Assembly (NCBI RefSeq): GCF_900091555.1
Contig: NZ_FMCX01000004.1
Span: forward strand, 62,001-126,000
Reading direction: 5' to 3'
Length of the DNA stretch: 64,000 bases
Source: Micromonospora mirobrigensis
GTDB lineage: Bacteria > Actinomycetota > Actinomycetes > Mycobacteriales > Micromonosporaceae
Shown here one piece after another: positions 62,895 to 64,000 of this stretch (position 1 is its first letter; each line of letters starts with the position of its first letter). Below the pieces are notes generated by a model. That model saw only the letters and a program-made list of their open reading frames with translations. It was not told where the DNA came from and made no database searches. The translations under genes were made by a program, and so were the position numbers.

Positions 62895-64000
62895 ATGGAC
62901 AGCGACCGCACCAGCCCCGCCGTCGGGCAGGCCGACCCGATCGACACCCTGCCGCCCGGCTTCCGGTGGGGGGTGGCGACCTCGTCGTACCAGATCGAGG
63001 GCGCGGTGGCCGAGGACGGCCGGACCCCGTCGATCTGGGACACCTTCTGCCGGGTGCCCGGCGCGGTGGCGGGCGGCGACACCGGCGACGTGGCCTGCGA
63101 CCACTACCACCGGATGCCGGACGACGTGCGGCTCGTCGCCGACCTGGGACTGGACACCTACCGCTTCTCGGTGGCCTGGCCTCGGGTGCAGCCGGGCGGG
63201 CGCGGGCCGGCGAACCCGGCCGGGCTGGCCTTCTACGACCGGCTCGTCGACGAGCTGCTGGGCCGCGGGATCGACCCGTGGGTCACGCTCTACCACTGGG
63301 ACCTGCCGCAGGAGCTGGAGGACGCCGGCGGCTGGCCGGCCCGGGACACCGCGTACCGGTTCGCCGACTACGCCGAGCTGGTCTTCGGCGCGCTGGGCGA
63401 CCGGGTGGACACCTGGACCACGCTGAACGAGCCGTGGTGCTCGGCGATGCTCGGGTACGTCGAGGGGTTGCACGCCCCGGGCCGGCGGGACCTGGGCGAC
63501 GGGATCGCCGCCGCGCACCACCTGCTGCTCGGCCACGGGCTGGCGGTGCCGCGGCTGCGGGCGGCGGCCGGCCGGCCGATCGAGGTGGGCATCACCGTCA
63601 ACCTGGCCACCGCCGACCCGGCCACCGACAGCCCGGCCGACCGGGACGCCGCCCGGGCCGCCGACGGGCTGGGCAACCGGCTCTACCTGGACCCGCTGAT
63701 CCACGGCCGCTATCCGCAGGACGTGGTCGCCGATCTGGCCGCGCAGGGGGTGCGGATCCCGGTCGAGGACGGCGACCTTGCGATCATCGCCGCCCCGATC
63801 GACGTGCTCGGGGTGAACTTCTACTTCGGGCAGCTGCTCTCCGGCGTCGACGAGCAGGGCCGGGAACGCGACGCCGACGGCGCGCCGGTGCGGCGGGTGG
63901 TCCGCCGGGACCTGCCCCGCACGGCGATGGACTGGGAGATCGTCCCGGAGTCCTTCACCGACCTGCTGGTCCGGCTCGGCCGTGACTACCCGGGGGTGCC
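62895..64000 (+). CDS. GH1 beta-glycosidase (3' end outside window)
   Basis: Cytosolic family-1 glycoside hydrolase, likely a beta-glucosidase cutting imported cello- or other beta-oligosaccharides. About 368 residues are visible. GFRWGVATSSYQIEGAVAED is the family N-terminal signature, and the acid/base Glu lies in TWTTLNEPWCSAMLGYVEGL. The nucleophile Glu motif (TENG) should lie beyond the right edge. GAGGAG precedes the ATG. As the last seen gene of the LacI-ABC operon it defines the substrate class. Confidence 0.93.
   Translation, partial: MDSDRTSPAVGQADPIDTLPPGFRWGVATSSYQIEGAVAEDGRTPSIWDTFCRVPGAVAGGDTGDVACDHYHRMPDDVRLVADLGLDTYRFSVAWPRVQPGGRGPANPAGLAFYDRLVDELLGRGIDPWVTLYHWDLPQELEDAGGWPARDTAYRFADYAELVFGALGDRVDTWTTLNEPWCSAMLGYVEGLHAPGRRDLGDGIAAAHHLLLGHGLAVPRLRAAAGRPIEVGITVNLATADPATDSPADRDAARAADGLGNRLYLDPLIHGRYPQDVVADLAAQGVRIPVEDGDLAIIAAPIDVLGVNFYFGQLLSGVDEQGRERDADGAPVRRVVRRDLPRTAMDWEIVPESFTDLLVRLGRDYPGV

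Overview
The window is very GC-rich, with strong third-position GC bias, frequent GTG starts, RbpA, a split lnt/ppm pair next to fxsA, several apparently leaderless promoters, and a short element that I recall as common in Micromonospora-type genomes. I read it as chromosomal DNA of a Micromonosporaceae actinomycete (probably Micromonospora or a close relative). No rRNA, tRNA or CRISPR array was seen. Both ends cut a gene: cydA on the left and a family-1 glycosidase on the right.

Layout. 1-12.8 kb is ordinary chromosome: partial cydA with a tandem dyad operator, an acyltransferase, a short-chain dehydrogenase, an HTH/DUF4180 pair, a glycerophosphodiesterase, a transporter, thymidine kinase, an AidB-like acyl-CoA dehydrogenase, a hydrolase, and a DUF4097 gene divergent from a MarR/GbsR-like regulator. 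12.8-18 kb is a small scarred region: a serine recombinase without its catalytic end, a Cys-rich small protein, a frameshifted secreted protein, a DUF1062 gene and a tyrosine recombinase, bounded by an Hsp20 gene with an HspR-type operator. 18-38 kb carries transporters with their own regulators (MarR-MFS; TetR between two copies of one operator, next to a monooxygenase/SDR operon and a sugar-type symporter), stress and membrane proteins, a 491-residue protein of unknown function, and a small repeat protein. 38-42 kb is the conserved rbpA-fxsA-ppm-lnt block.

The most distinctive system is at 42.4-50.8 kb: a tightly coupled operon kdd, amidohydrolase, kamD, kamE, kal, MutL-type reactivase, divergent from kamA. 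These genes encode most of the lysine-to-acetoacetate plus aminobutyryl-CoA route best known from anaerobic lysine fermenters. Here they sit in a presumably aerobic actinomycete, with an extra YtcJ-like amidohydrolase and without an adjacent kce. An Lrp/AsnC regulator lies 1.5 kb beyond kamA.

50.8-55.4 kb holds small stress-type genes and an aminopeptidase/acyl-CoA dehydrogenase pair. A 35-bp motif occurs upstream of csbD and upstream of the aminopeptidase gene. 55.6-64 kb is an oligosaccharide-uptake operon: LacI regulator, solute-binding lipoprotein, ATPase, two permeases, ATPase and GH1 beta-glycosidase. Between the second permease and second ATPase are two tandem 59-bp repeats, each a complete 20-codon mini-ORF linked to its neighbours by GTGA stop/start overlaps. 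A shortened copy of the same element appears to form the start of kamE.
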